Positions 1-6,693 are shown, counted from the stretch's first letter. The stretch is 10,885 bases of DNA from JAFIHK01 sp041441455 (GCA_041441455.1 JASDTB010000082.1:1-10885); one strand, 5' to 3'. Numbers and translations: made by a program. Notes: generated by a model not told the origin, from the sequence alone.

Positions 1-113
1 GATCCTACACCAGAATCTTGAAAGTAGCCCGAACGATCGCCGATCTTGACAACTCCACAAACATCAAGACTACGCACCTCGCCGAAGCGATTCAGTACAG
101 GAGAGTGAGATAG
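1..113 (+). CDS. comM: YifB/ComM-type Mg-chelatase-like AAA+ ATPase, C-terminal end (5' truncated)
   Basis: Reading in frame from base 3 gives 36 residues and then TAG at 111-113. The segment YTRILKVARTIADL followed by HLAEAIQYR is the characteristic C-terminal helical part of the YifB/ComM family, whose members usually end a few residues after the EAIQYR motif. The gene therefore ends naturally and only its 5' part is missing. In the family, ComM is a hexameric AAA+ helicase that promotes branch migration during natural transformation, while the Bacteroidota members are mostly named by homology only. The ATPase motifs lie outside the window, so activity cannot be judged. No clear terminator follows the stop. 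It is on the same strand as tsaE but about 1.2 kb from it, so co-transcription is unlikely. Confidence 0.85.
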   Translation, partial: SYTRILKVARTIADLDNSTNIKTTHLAEAIQYRRVR

Positions 114-340
114 TCGGAGTAAATGTCAGTGCAATTTTTGTCTAATAATTAATTTAAAGAAAGAAAATAAATGATATATAAAATAAAACAAATACGAAAC
201 CTGAATTTTCCAACTGTAACTGCAGAACCAGTTCAGAAGTAAATGGGTTTGTAAAGTTGCTCTAAATAATGAAAATTGGTCAGAGTATGTATGTATCTAA
301 AAGGCAATTGCTGGGATAGTGTCATGTTTTTCTTTTTAAT
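114..340. other. AT-rich gap after comM without a recognisable gene
   Basis: No gene is supported here. A 23-codon ORF at 171-242 (+) and an open stretch in another frame ending near 300, reading KWVCKVALNNENWSEYVCI, follow each other as if they were a decayed, frameshifted coding remnant. Neither can be assigned to a family. There is an 8-base palindrome, GCAATTGC, near 304-311. No tRNA fold and no convincing comM terminator is visible. Confidence 0.5.
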
Positions 341-385
341 GCCCCGCAACGGTCTTTCCTTGCTTACGCTGGGGAGTTAGCCGCC
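341..385 (-). repeat. GC-rich imperfect inverted repeat, possible attC-like site downstream of the orphan gene
   Basis: This 45-base GC-rich island stands out from the AT-rich surroundings. On the plus strand CCCC (342-345) plus GC can pair with GC plus GGGG (371-374) around one bulged T. An outer pairing of GCAAC (346-350) with GTTAGC (376-381) leaves one unpaired A. Read on the minus strand it starts with GGCTAAC and ends with GTTGCGG. This arrangement loosely recalls the R'' and R' arms of an integron attC site, including an unpaired base in one arm. It is shorter than typical attC sites and deviates from the RYYYAAC/GTTRRRY consensus. It could instead be a terminator-like or other structured repeat. 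It lies just beyond the stop codon of the minus-strand gene at 428-883. Confidence 0.3.
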
Positions 386-427
386 TTTTAAATATTAGTT
401 AAATGTAATTAAAATCTAAATATACAT

Positions 428-883
428 CTATTTAATTTTCTCTTCGAGGAAGTTCAGATCGTTATTTATTAGAGCCTTAAAACAATCTTTTGCGTCTTTT
501 TCGGTCTGACCTCTGATTTCTGTAGTATAGTTTTCGTTCATTTTCTCTATAAGTCCAAATAATTTTTTAACCATTTTAGGCCTTTTGAAAAATATGTACC
601 ACTCTTCTATGCCCACAAAAGAAACTAATATTCCATTTTTATTTTCTTTGTTTTCAACTTCGAGAGATGGTGAGTAATAGATTTCACTTTCTTCGGCTGT
701 TTCCATTTTTTTGAGAAGTCCATTCCATGGTATTTTCTCAAATGTTTCAATAATTTTTTCTTTTTCAATCGTTCCGATTTCAATTACATCGGGTTTGAAA
801 GGGTCACAGAAAGAAGCTCTAAAATTCATAATTTTATTTTTTTCGTTTTGGACTAAATCTGCATATCTTGAATTCTTAATCAT
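428..883 (-). CDS. Small orphan protein of unknown function, cassette-like gene
   Basis: This 151-codon ORF lies on the minus strand. The product is charged, rich in Lys and Glu, with no signal peptide or membrane segment, so it is probably a cytoplasmic single-domain protein. I recognise no family and assign no function. Features visible are an acidic/lysine-rich N-terminal half, a central hydrophobic and aromatic stretch (EEWYIFFKRPKMVKKLFGL, about residues 92-110), and a C-terminal helix-like segment. The start is uncertain: Met1 (881-883) has no Shine-Dalgarno sequence. Met19 (827-829), preceded by an A-rich tract and beginning MNFRASF, is an equally good candidate and would give 133 residues. 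The gene stands alone between two structured repeats, about a dozen bases after the right-hand one, is visibly more AT-rich than its neighbours, and is not part of any operon. These traits resemble an integron cassette gene, but this is inference. Confidence 0.6.
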   Translation of the reverse strand: MIKNSRYADLVQNEKNKIMNFRASFCDPFKPDVIEIGTIEKEKIIETFEKIPWNGLLKKMETAEESEIYYSPSLEVENKENKNGILVSFVGIEEWYIFFKRPKMVKKLFGLIEKMNENYTTEIRGQTEKDAKDCFKALINNDLNFLEEKIK

Positions 884-894
884 TGGCTATAAAG

Positions 895-1002
895 GTTTAA
901 CATAGCGTGTTTTAGTCTGCTTTTGCCCCCAGGCAACTCTTGAATGTATAACAGACTTATCTCAGCCTCTAAAAAAGATGAGTTGAGTAGCTGTTACGCG
1001 GG
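895..1002 (-). repeat. Long imperfect inverted repeat upstream of the orphan gene, possible attC-like site
   Basis: On the minus strand this element begins GCGTAACAGCTA and ends CGCTATGTTAAAC. The arms TAACA...GC and GC...TGTTA pair with a two-base bulge. The right end, GTTAAAC (896-902 as its complement), matches the GTTRRRY core of integron attC sites exactly, and its complement GTTTAAC fits RYYYAAC. The other arm, GCGTAAC/GTTACGC, matches with one deviation. Inside, CAACTC can pair with GAGTTG, and GTCTG with CAGAC. The span of about 108 bases falls within the size range known for attC sites. The start codon of the orphan gene follows about 12 bases beyond the GTT core, as in cassettes. 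No integrase or attI site is in the window. Confidence 0.35.
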
Positions 1003-1263
1003 CAATGCAGCATAAAGTTATGATTTATATATATTTTACCCAAATATTTAAGGAATATTTTTTTAAGACCTGTTTTGAGATAACTATTACCTTTAAGCTT
1101 CCACTCTATCAATAAACATAATTATAAACTTCTCCCTAACTGACTGTACATGCTTTTTTGTCCTTTCTCATTTACAATCGGTTCTGTTCATTTTATTGTA
1201 TAATTTGTAAATTGTATTAAAGAAAGATTTAGTTGGGATAAACTCAAAAATCTTAATTATTTA
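1003..1263. other. AT-rich non-coding stretch before tsaE
   Basis: I see no gene or RNA fold here. A 7-bp inverted repeat, AAATATT (1042-1048) with AATATTT (1054-1060), is followed by a short T run to 1064. It could be a very weak plus-strand terminator, but an all-AT stem of this size is expected by chance in such DNA. The end of the stretch leads into the tsaE promoter region. Confidence 0.4.
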
Positions 1264-1271
1264 TAATTTTG
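1264..1271 (+). promoter_or_regulatory. Putative Bacteroidota -7 promoter element of tsaE
   Basis: TAATTTTG matches the Bacteroidota -7 consensus TAnnTTTG exactly. It ends four bases before the tsaE ATG, so the transcript would have almost no leader. No TTG is found at the usual distance upstream for a -33 element; the nearest is at 1233-1235, which is too far. The assignment rests on the -7 match and its position alone. Confidence 0.4.
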
Positions 1272-1275
1272 CGGC

Positions 1276-1689
1276 ATGAAAGAGATTTTGATTGATTCGT
1301 TAGAGAATATTGAGATTGCGGCTAAGGAGTTTTTAATGCAGAAGGGAGACTCTTCGGTGATTGCATTTTATGGTGGGATGGGAGCTGGAAAGACCACTTT
1401 TTGCAAAGCGATTTGCAATGTTTTGGGAGTAGAAGATAATGTTGGAAGTCCAACTTTTACGCTAGTGAATGAATATGCAGCAGAAGATGGAAGTCCGATT
1501 TTCCATTTCGATTTCTATAGACTTGATAAGCCCGAAGAGGCATTTGATATCGGAGTTGAAGAGTATTTTTATAGTGGCGAACTCTGTTTAATTGAGTGGC
1601 CCGAAAAAATAGAACAGATACTGCCCGATGATTGCCTCAAAGTTCAGATATCTGTTCTAGATAATGGATTCAGAAAATTAGTCTTTTGA
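1276..1689 (+). CDS. tsaE: TsaE, ATPase of the tRNA t6A37 threonylcarbamoyl transferase complex
   Basis: TsaE works with TsaB and TsaD in the last step of N6-threonylcarbamoyladenosine synthesis at A37 of ANN-decoding tRNAs; its ATP hydrolysis resets the complex. The 137-residue product has the usual TsaE length. It shows the P-loop GGMGAGKTT (residues 33-41), the conserved SPTFTLVNEY segment (58-67), HFDFYRLD (77-84) and the LIEWPEKI motif (105-112), all in the family order. ATG at 1276 fits the family N-terminus and lies just after a TAnnTTTG element. It is cytoplasmic, with no signal peptide. The gene is transcribed alone, and its last 12 bases overlap the converging namZ gene. No key residue is missing. 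Confidence 0.95.
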   Translation: MKEILIDSLENIEIAAKEFLMQKGDSSVIAFYGGMGAGKTTFCKAICNVLGVEDNVGSPTFTLVNEYAAEDGSPIFHFDFYRLDKPEEAFDIGVEEYFYSGELCLIEWPEKIEQILPDDCLKVQISVLDNGFRKLVF

Positions 1690-2847
1690 AGGGTATAGTA
1701 AATATGGTTTGCGTTGTTGTTTGAACTTCACAACATCATCTGCCCACATAGCCTTAATTTCAGCCGCGCTTTTACCCTCCATGATCATCTTTCTTACGTA
1801 GCTTTTTCCAATTAAAAGTTCAAAGAACGAACGGAAAAAGTGATCATCAAGATTTAAATTTTTGTAAGCATCAATAACATATTCTAAGTTGATTCCAGTT
1901 TTATTAATCTCTTCGATCGAAGGGGTTGTTCTAAGATCAACACCAAAGCACTCTTTGTTTAGTTGAGGCGGGAATTTAGCCCCAGGAATACTTCTAGGTG
2001 TGAATGAGAAGCTATAACCTTTCATATTTGGATGTCCATACATTTGAAATGCTTTATCGGTACCACGTCCAAGACTTACAGGAGTAGCTTCGAAGTAGCA
2101 GGTTGAAGGATAGAGATAGATTGATCTCATGTCTGGGAGGTTTGGAGACGGCTTAACTGGAAGCGTATACATACTTTCATGAGTGTAGTTCTTACACTTG
2201 ATAACGGTAATATCGCATTGGATTCCATTAGTCAGCCATTTCTCACCATTAATCATCATTGCTAATTCACCTAAAGTCATCCCATGAACAACAGGAATTG
2301 GCAACCAACCAACACCACTTTTGTGTTTCATGTCTAAAATAGGGCCATCAACATAGAATCCAATAGGATTAGGTCTGTCAAGAACAATCATCTTTTTGCC
2401 ATTTTCGGCACAAGCCTCCATCATTCTCGCCATCGTAGTGAGATATGTGTAGAATCGAACACCAACATCTTGAAGATCGAAAACAAGAACATCAATCTGC
2501 TTAATCAATTCGGCAGAAGGTTTATTTGTGTTTCCCTCATAAAGAGATTTAATTGGAATACCTGTCTTTTGATCGACAGAGCTAGATACATGTTCTCCAG
2601 CATCTGCGTCGCCACGGAATCCATGCTCAGGAGACATGATGGCTACAACATTTACTTTAAGAGCAACGAGGGAGTCAACCAGATGGGTTTTGCCAATGAT
2701 GCCAGTTTGATTACTCAAAACAGCTACCTTTTTACCCTTTAAAAGAGGAAGGTACTCATTTACCGACTCTGCGCCTGTCTTGATTTCCTGACCAAAGAGC
2801 ATAGCCGAGAAGATCAAAGCAATGCACAAGCTAAATAAATTTTTCAT
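1678..2847 (-). CDS. namZ: Secreted exo-beta-N-acetylmuramidase, NamZ/DUF1343 family
   Basis: The 389-residue product belongs to the DUF1343 family (GH171). Its characterised members, B. subtilis NamZ (YbbC) and the Tannerella forsythia homologue, release MurNAc from the non-reducing end of peptidoglycan fragments. A signal peptide with a hydrophobic core spans about residues 1-19 (AMLFGQ at the cleavage region), so it should act in the periplasm or outside. Visible family motifs are SNQTG (45-49), SPEHGFRGDADAGEH (72-86), FDLQDVGVRFYTY (123-135), LDRPNPIG (156-163), VVHGMTLGEL and KPSPNLPD. Glu74 in PEHG is the likely catalytic glutamate by analogy with the B. subtilis enzyme. The gene follows selD by 29 bases and is probably the last of the selenium operon, although the two functions are not known to be linked. 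It is full length and overlaps the tsaE 3' end. Confidence 0.9.
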   Translation of the reverse strand: MKNLFSLCIALIFSAMLFGQEIKTGAESVNEYLPLLKGKKVAVLSNQTGIIGKTHLVDSLVALKVNVVAIMSPEHGFRGDADAGEHVSSSVDQKTGIPIKSLYEGNTNKPSAELIKQIDVLVFDLQDVGVRFYTYLTTMARMMEACAENGKKMIVLDRPNPIGFYVDGPILDMKHKSGVGWLPIPVVHGMTLGELAMMINGEKWLTNGIQCDITVIKCKNYTHESMYTLPVKPSPNLPDMRSIYLYPSTCYFEATPVSLGRGTDKAFQMYGHPNMKGYSFSFTPRSIPGAKFPPQLNKECFGVDLRTTPSIEEINKTGINLEYVIDAYKNLNLDDHFFRSFFELLIGKSYVRKMIMEGKSAAEIKAMWADDVVKFKQQRKPYLLYPSKD

Positions 2848-2876
2848 AATATAATGGGGTTATTGGGTTTTGCTCG

Positions 2877-3911
2877 TTAAATTATCTCAATCGAGTAGTC
2901 ACTCTCCCTTCTCTTCATTCTTCCTATTTCGTGTAATGGTACTCCATATTTTTTTGCAGTCTCTCTCACATCATCAATCGCTTCTGCAGAGACAGCTATC
3001 AGCAGACCTCCACTTGTCTGCGGATCACAAACTATCGCCTTTCTGTAGTCATCAAGAGGGGAGATCTTATGACCATAGCTAGCAAAGTTTCTAAAAGTGC
3101 CTCCAGGGATACACTCTTTTTCGATGTAAGTTGCTACACCAGGAATCTTTGGAATTTTATCAAAAACAATCTCGGCACAAAGTCCACTTCCCTCTGCCAT
3201 CTCAAGCCCGTGGCCGCAAAGTCCAAATCCTGTTACATCGGTAAGAGCATTTACTCCCTCAATATTGGACAGGTGCTCCCCAACAAAGTTTAATGATGTC
3301 ATAAGCTCCAGAGCTATTTTTTTATCACTCTCTTCTGCAACAGAGAACTTCTCTGCGGTACTAACCAAACCTATGCCTATCGGTTTTGTTAAATAAAGAG
3401 TATCACCCTCTTTTGCCTTATTGTTTTGCTTCACTTTTGCACTATCGATAATCCCAGTTACGGCAAGACCGAAGATAGGATCGGCACTACTGATACTGTG
3501 ACCTCCAGCTAATGGAATCCCAGCATTGTCGCAGACAAATCTTGCACCTGAGATAACTTCGCCAGCAACATCTGCCGGTAATTTATCTAAAGGCCAACCT
3601 AAAATAGCAATTGCCATAATCGGTTTTCCTCCCATAGCATAGATGTCAGAAATTGCATTAGTTGCAGCAATTCTTCCAAAGTTGTATGCATCATCAACTA
3701 TAGGCGTGAAAAAGTCTGTAGTGCTGATAATTGCCTTTCCGTCTCCAATATCGAATACAGCAGCATCGTCCTTCGAGTCGTTACCAACCAGAAGATTTTC
3801 AAAATGCTTCTGAGATTTACTGTTTTTTAAAATCTCCTCTAAATCTTTCGGAGCTATCTTGCATCCACATCCTGCTCCAGGGCTGAATTGGGTTAGTCTG
3901 ATCTTTTCCAT
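2877..3911 (-). CDS. selD: Selenophosphate synthase (selenide, water dikinase)
   Basis: SelD makes monoselenophosphate from selenide and ATP; this is the selenium donor for selenouridine in tRNA and for selenocysteine. The 344-residue product has the family length and its N-terminal active-site segment GAGCGCKIAP: Cys15 and Lys18 correspond to E. coli Cys17 and Lys20. The first position is cysteine, not selenocysteine. Other motifs are DDAAVF, the STTDFFTPIVDD segment, ATNAISDIYAMGG, LAGGHSI, LTDVTGFGL and CDPQTSGGLL, all typical of the AIRS/PurM-like fold. The start ATG lies two bases after the stop of the YedF-like gene, which implies translational coupling, and mnmH is just upstream of that. 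The context points to the 2-selenouridine pathway. No other Sec machinery is visible here. Confidence 0.97.
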   Translation of the reverse strand: MEKIRLTQFSPGAGCGCKIAPKDLEEILKNSKSQKHFENLLVGNDSKDDAAVFDIGDGKAIISTTDFFTPIVDDAYNFGRIAATNAISDIYAMGGKPIMAIAILGWPLDKLPADVAGEVISGARFVCDNAGIPLAGGHSISSADPIFGLAVTGIIDSAKVKQNNKAKEGDTLYLTKPIGIGLVSTAEKFSVAEESDKKIALELMTSLNFVGEHLSNIEGVNALTDVTGFGLCGHGLEMAEGSGLCAEIVFDKIPKIPGVATYIEKECIPGGTFRNFASYGHKISPLDDYRKAIVCDPQTSGGLLIAVSAEAIDDVRETAKKYGVPLHEIGRMKRRESDYSIEII

Positions 3912-3913
3912 CT

Positions 3914-4270
3914 CTACAAATTAATGATTTTAGTTGAATTATGCTGGATGTCAATAATATCAAGCATTGTTCCAACTGTTCCTGTCTGAACTTTATCTAA
4001 AAGATTGAAATAATTTAAGCACGTCTTGCAGAGAGCAATTTTAGCTCCTGCCTCTTCAAGTTTTTTTAATTCATCAATTACTGATGATCCATCGCAAGCT
4101 AATTTAACACCATTTGCATAGAGACAGATATATGAAGGGATTCTCTCCTCCGATAGTAAAAGTGTAAGATAGTTCTTTACCAATAATTGTGATAGCTGTT
4201 CTGGAGCATCTCCCATCCCTTCGCGAGTGATGAAAATTGCTACTTTTTCATTAGTATTTCTCTCTGCCAT
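3914..4270 (-). CDS. yedF: YedF-like selenium-metabolism protein, DsrE domain only
   Basis: The 118-residue protein matches the C-terminal DsrE/DsrF-like domain of the selenium-associated YedF family. Visible are the nucleus FITREGMGD, the IPSYICLYANGVKLACDGS segment (about 44-62) with the following SSVIDELKKLEEAG helix, and CKTCLNYF, whose Cys81 and Cys84 are the conserved thiol pair. Typical YedF proteins are about 200 residues, with a TusA/SirA-like domain in front that carries a persulfide-accepting cysteine. That domain is absent: the start ATG lies inside the mnmH 3' end (20-base overlap), and no TusA-like frame precedes it. It probably handles sulfur or selenium between carrier proteins and SelD or MnmH in the cytoplasm. 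Its biochemical role in the family is not established. The position between mnmH and selD strongly supports a selenium role. Confidence 0.85.
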   Translation of the reverse strand: MAERNTNEKVAIFITREGMGDAPEQLSQLLVKNYLTLLLSEERIPSYICLYANGVKLACDGSSVIDELKKLEEAGAKIALCKTCLNYFNLLDKVQTGTVGTMLDIIDIQHNSTKIINL

Positions 4271-5285
4271 AATGTATTAAATCTTCTAATGTTATTGAAT
4301 TATCTAGTGTGCTGCTCGATATTCGAGGCATAGACTTTAGTCTCTCTCCATAACGAGTCTCTAATTGGTTATTGTAAGCCTTATCATAGTATTCGAGGCA
4401 AATTGATGCTGCAGTGCGAGTATCTCCAGCAAGACAAGCATCAAGGGCAAATTTGCACTTATCGTAGCCTAATCGTTTCTCAATCTTCTTGATTGATTCT
4501 GCCAATTTCTCTGCAGGAAAGACTGCGTAGTCGCGGAGTAGTCTCTCTAGACGCACTTCGTGGGGGATGTCGACAACGACTAGGGGTGAAGTTCTCATAT
4601 TGTCCCAAAAGGCTTGAGGAATATTGACTTTCCCAATATTTCTACTTTCATCTTCGAGCCAAATAGGTTTGGTTGGATCTAACTTAAGGAGCTCTTCGGA
4701 CAATTTATTCTCAAAATACTCTGATGATGGCTGAGGTTCTTGACCTATTGCCCCGAAGGCAGATCCTTTGTGATTCGCCAGGCCCTCTAGGTCAATTGCT
4801 TGTTCTCCCGCTTTTATAAGCAAATCGATAAGCTCTGTCTTTCCAGATCCGGTACAACCTCCCAAAAGGATGAATCTATAATCTTTTGCGAATGAATCAA
4901 GTACAAAGTTTCTGTAGGCTTTGTATCCACCTCTTAACAGAGTACATTTAATGTCTACAGTCTCTAACAACCAGGCCATAGCAGAACTGCGCATTCCGCC
5001 TCTCCAACAATGGACTAATACTTCGGGAGAATCTAATTTAAGTACAAATTTTGTAAACTCTTTCAACTTTGGTCCGACAAACTCCAACCCCTTTTGCACT
5101 GCTGGAACTCTACCACGTTGTTTGTAATACGTGCCCACAACCGCTCGTTCTTCGTCGTTGAAGAGTGGTAAATTAAAGGCCCCGGGAATATGTGCTTTGT
5201 CATATTCGCCCGGGGACCTTACATCAATAATTGGGAGAGACTTAGCTCTCCCAAGAAATTCCTCTGTATTTATAATTGTTGGCAT
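4251..5285 (-). CDS. mnmH: tRNA 2-selenouridine synthase
   Basis: MnmH (SelU, YbbB) converts 2-thiouridine at wobble position 34 of Lys, Glu and Gln tRNAs into 2-selenouridine through a geranylated intermediate, using selenophosphate from SelD. The 344 residues hold an N-terminal rhodanese domain (about 5-125) with IIDVRSPGEYDKAHIPGA (19-36) and the catalytic loop HCWRGGMRSS (92-101), where Cys93 corresponds to E. coli Cys97. A P-loop domain follows with GGCTGSGKT (142-150) and the conserved DLEGLANHKGSAFG region. The length is normal for the family, although the P-loop domain ends a little earlier than in E. coli. It overlaps the YedF-like gene by 20 bases and follows the fadL-like gene by 33 bases. 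A TACTTTTG element and a hairpin sit directly at its start. Confidence 0.96.
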   Translation of the reverse strand: MPTIINTEEFLGRAKSLPIIDVRSPGEYDKAHIPGAFNLPLFNDEERAVVGTYYKQRGRVPAVQKGLEFVGPKLKEFTKFVLKLDSPEVLVHCWRGGMRSSAMAWLLETVDIKCTLLRGGYKAYRNFVLDSFAKDYRFILLGGCTGSGKTELIDLLIKAGEQAIDLEGLANHKGSAFGAIGQEPQPSSEYFENKLSEELLKLDPTKPIWLEDESRNIGKVNIPQAFWDNMRTSPLVVVDIPHEVRLERLLRDYAVFPAEKLAESIKKIEKRLGYDKCKFALDACLAGDTRTAASICLEYYDKAYNNQLETRYGERLKSMPRISSSTLDNSITLEDLIHYGREKY

Positions 5286-5305
5286 AGACTTGTTTTCATC
5301 TATGC
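5282..5305 (-). repeat. Hairpin enclosing the mnmH start codon
   Basis: GCATAGA (5282-5288) and TCTATGC (5299-5305) form a perfect 7-bp inverted repeat with a 10-base loop. On the minus strand the mnmH ATG lies in the 3' arm of the stem, so the folded mRNA could limit ribosome access. The stem also overlaps the last base of the putative -7 element, so a transcript started there would lack the upstream arm, whereas read-through from fadL would contain it. This is inferred from sequence only. Confidence 0.3.
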
Positions 5306-5312
5306 AAAAGTA
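5305..5312 (-). promoter_or_regulatory. Putative internal -7 promoter element ahead of mnmH
   Basis: On the minus strand TACTTTTG matches the Bacteroidota TAnnTTTG consensus and ends 19 bases before the mnmH ATG, a normal leader distance. No well-placed -33 TTG is seen: the nearest TTG lies only about 12 bases upstream. If it is active, it would allow the selenium genes to be expressed separately from the fadL-like gene. Such octamers also occur by chance in AT-rich DNA. Confidence 0.35.
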
Positions 5313-5318
5313 CTCATT

Positions 5319-6662
5319 TTAGAACAAAAACGACACTCCGAAAGATGGGATATACGCGATAGATTTATAATCTCCCGAGAATGTGTTTGTAGGGTTGCCT
5401 GTTCTTGGATCTGGAACTGAACCGTAAGTCTTGGCACCATTTAGATACTGGAATGCAAAATCAAGTGATAGTTTAGCAGTTGGCTTATAGCTGAAACCAG
5501 TTGTAAGGCTAAATTTATTTGCGCCAGGAGTCTCTGGGTTGTAAAGAGTCTTATCAATTGGAGTGGTGTCGTAGATTGCACCAAATCTAGCAGTGAATTT
5601 GTCTGAGAACTTATATGCACCACCTAATCTGTAGATCATTGTGTTTTTGTAGTTCTTCTTAGATGTGATATCTGGAAGAGCTGCGTTGTCGAAATTGATG
5701 TAAAGATAGTCATAAGCTTTCCATCCAACATGTTGTAGTTCTGCAGATAGAAGTAAACATTCGGTTGGTTGGTATGAGACACCAAGATTGATGTTTGATG
5801 GAATAGGTAGGGTAGCTTTGAAAGTAGCTTTGTCAATTGGTGGAATTGGAATTGTTCCAGGTACAGCTGTGTTAACTTGCGCAATAACAGCTTTTAGGTC
5901 ATCACCAGCATATTTCAAGGTAGCTGTTCCTTCATTTACGTCCATGTGAACTTTCGATCTGTAAGAGATACCAATGTTTACTTTTGGAGAGACTGTGAAT
6001 AGAACACCAATATTGTATCCAAAAGCAATCTTTGATTTGCCCTCTAGAGTAGCAACTACTGGAGCCTCAGTGCTATATTTGTTGATTACAGGAGCCAAGG
6101 TTGGGTATGCTTGTGCTAGTGGGGCAAGTCCTCCGATTGGAATCAAACTGCGTGACAATTCAAAATCACCAAAATCAATCATAAGTCCAGCACCAATACT
6201 GATGTTTTCGGTTAGTTTATATGAAAGTGTTGGTTGAATTGTGAAAGATTCAAGTTTGATATTTTGGATGATGTGTGCTCCGCTCCAGTTCTCTGGCCAA
6301 ACAAGTTTGTTACCAACTGGGTTGTTAATGCTTATACCAGCAGCTAATTTATCTGAAATTTTAAATGCAGCATATCCGAAAATAGGTGTACCTACTGGAT
6401 TATCAGTCTTTGCACTATATGCACCTTTAGTATAAGTTACTTTTGAAAATATTGCGTTGGCACCTAGTGAAATGTCAGTTTTTCCATTCATGTAAACCAT
6501 GCCGGCAGGGTTGAACAACATACTTTCACTGCCCAGTTTAAGAGCTGTTCCTAAATGTCCCATACCTAGCTGGCGGGTACTTTGAAGGTTAATCTGGTAA
6601 CCTTCAGCCAATAGTCCTAGACCTATCAAGTTGGCTACAAGAAAAAGTGTTAGTTTTTTCAT
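5319..6662 (-). CDS. OmpP1/FadL-family outer-membrane transport protein
   Basis: The 447-residue product has an N-terminal signal peptide (cleavage likely after ALA-type residue 19, LGLLA|EGYQ). It then carries the FadL/TodX hallmark N-terminus GYQINLQSTRQLGMGHLGTA and the NPAG motif (51-54). In FadL this region forms the hatch that plugs the 14-stranded beta-barrel. The rest alternates hydrophobic and polar residues as expected for barrel strands, and the chain ends in Phe (VSFLF), typical of a BAM-inserted protein. Members take up long-chain fatty acids or other hydrophobic compounds through the outer membrane. The substrate here cannot be read from the sequence. A TAGATTTG element lies 31 bases upstream. 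The gene is the first of the unit leading into mnmH, 33 bases downstream; no terminator separates them. Confidence 0.88.
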   Translation of the reverse strand: MKKLTLFLVANLIGLGLLAEGYQINLQSTRQLGMGHLGTALKLGSESMLFNPAGMVYMNGKTDISLGANAIFSKVTYTKGAYSAKTDNPVGTPIFGYAAFKISDKLAAGISINNPVGNKLVWPENWSGAHIIQNIKLESFTIQPTLSYKLTENISIGAGLMIDFGDFELSRSLIPIGGLAPLAQAYPTLAPVINKYSTEAPVVATLEGKSKIAFGYNIGVLFTVSPKVNIGISYRSKVHMDVNEGTATLKYAGDDLKAVIAQVNTAVPGTIPIPPIDKATFKATLPIPSNINLGVSYQPTECLLLSAELQHVGWKAYDYLYINFDNAALPDITSKKNYKNTMIYRLGGAYKFSDKFTARFGAIYDTTPIDKTLYNPETPGANKFSLTTGFSYKPTAKLSLDFAFQYLNGAKTYGSVPDPRTGNPTNTFSGDYKSIAYIPSFGVSFLF

Positions 6663-6693
6663 TCTTTAATAATTATTACATTTTACAAGAAAA

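Noticed and set aside
171..300. Two consecutive short plus-strand open stretches in different frames that could be a decayed gene
   Set aside because: Each is only about 20 codons, no family is recognisable, and such stretches are expected by chance in non-coding DNA.
1042..1064. AT-only inverted repeat followed by a T run, a possible plus-strand terminator
   Set aside because: The 7-bp all-AT stem is weak, no gene on that strand ends nearby, and similar repeats are expected in AT-rich DNA.
2877..3911. Possible selenoprotein form of SelD or an internal UGA codon
   Set aside because: The active-site positions are ordinary cysteines (Cys15, Cys17) and the frame has no internal stop codon.
5441..6435. 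Several overlapping ORFs on both strands within the FadL-like gene
   Set aside because: They are alternate-frame shadows: low-complexity products, no family motifs, and the main frame shows all FadL hallmarks.
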